From GCA-002841655 sp964446775 (GTDB lineage Bacteria > Patescibacteriota > Patescibacteriia > Patescibacteriales > UBA12465), in assembly GCA_964446775.1 (NCBI GenBank), contig CAYURA010000005.1, positions 1 through 37,761 of the forward strand: a stretch of DNA of 37,761 nucleotides, in the 5' to 3' direction. The position numbers and the translations under genes were made by a program. Position 1 is the first letter of the stretch, and each line of letters begins with the position of its first letter. Positions 37,689-37,761 of this stretch are shown here, in pieces. The notes under the pieces were generated by a model. That model ran no database searches. It was given only the letters and a program-made list of their open reading frames with translations, and was not told the origin of the DNA.

Positions 37689-37761
37689 TCCCGGGTAGCG
37701 CAGCGGTAGCGCAGTTGGCTGTTAACCAATTGGTCGTGGGTTCGAATCCCACCCCGGGAGC
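37689..37761 (+). tRNA. tRNA-Asn (anticodon GUU)
   Basis: A full cloverleaf folds by eye: acceptor TCCCGGG (37689-37695) with CCCGGGA (37753-37759), D arm GCGC/GCGC with a 7-nt loop, anticodon arm GTTGG/CCAAT with loop CTGTTAA, anticodon GTT at 37721-37723, a 5-nt variable loop, T arm GTGGG/CCCAC with loop TTCGAAT, and discriminator G at 37760. C37761 may be the first base of an encoded CCA cut by the window end. The Asn anticodon and G73 match the bacterial tRNA-Asn charged by the AsnRS encoded at 28891. Confidence 0.95.

Overview
The window is a chromosome segment of an AT-rich bacterium with small intergenic gaps, dominated by translation genes. Several features point to the Candidate Phyla Radiation (Patescibacteria), probably a Parcubacteria-like lineage. 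The spc cluster has no rpmD (L30) between rpsE and rplO. Ribosomal proteins carry charged tails. The AspRS is of archaeal type without a GAD insertion. A DUF5671-type membrane protein is present, and Shine-Dalgarno sequences are almost absent. UGA is used as a stop (comEC, secY, ruvX and scpB end in TGA) and RF2 is present, so this is not a UGA-Gly lineage such as Gracilibacteria or Absconditabacteria. The lineage call is inference; no 16S gene is present.

Layout. 1-4562: a consensus promoter, then infA-rpmJ-rpsM-rpsK-rpsD-rpoA-rplQ-rplM-rpsI and a strong terminator. 4608-7381: promoter, prfB, comEC and a terminator shared with rpmB, which lies alone on the minus strand (7400-7576). 7743-8363: a site-2 (M50) protease. 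8501-13963: the str region rpsL-rpsG-fusA, then a small unknown gene with its own promoter and the only good Shine-Dalgarno, tuf and rpsJ. 14035-25055: a leader with its own promoter, then the S10/spc genes rplC-D-W-B, rpsS, rplV, rpsC, rplP, rpmC, rpsQ, rplN-X-E, rpsN, rpsH, rplF-R, rpsE, rplO, secY and a terminator. 25097-27395: unknown gene-map-ruvX-recO. 27492-37594: aspS-asnS-DUF5671 gene-scpA-scpB-dac-gtrA-unknown gene-dnaG-rpoD, mostly overlapping or a few bases apart. 37689 to the end: tRNA-Asn(GUU).

How the genes work together. The window supplies about half of the ribosomal proteins, initiation factor 1, EF-G, EF-Tu, RF2, the Sec channel, N-terminal Met removal, RNA polymerase alpha and sigma70, primase, ScpAB and RecO. 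AsnRS, AspRS and tRNA-Asn lie within 10 kb of each other. There are no mobile elements, CRISPR arrays, phage genes or clear defence genes.

The unusual signals lie in the details. RpoA ends without an alpha-CTD. L3 ends in a tandem EVKE repeat interrupted by a 100-N assembly gap. S11, S9, L23, S5 and L22 have long charged tails. Compact stem-loops, one an apparent three-way junction before tuf, end 7-20 nt before the start codons of several ribosomal genes that lack Shine-Dalgarno sequences. All structures were folded by eye.
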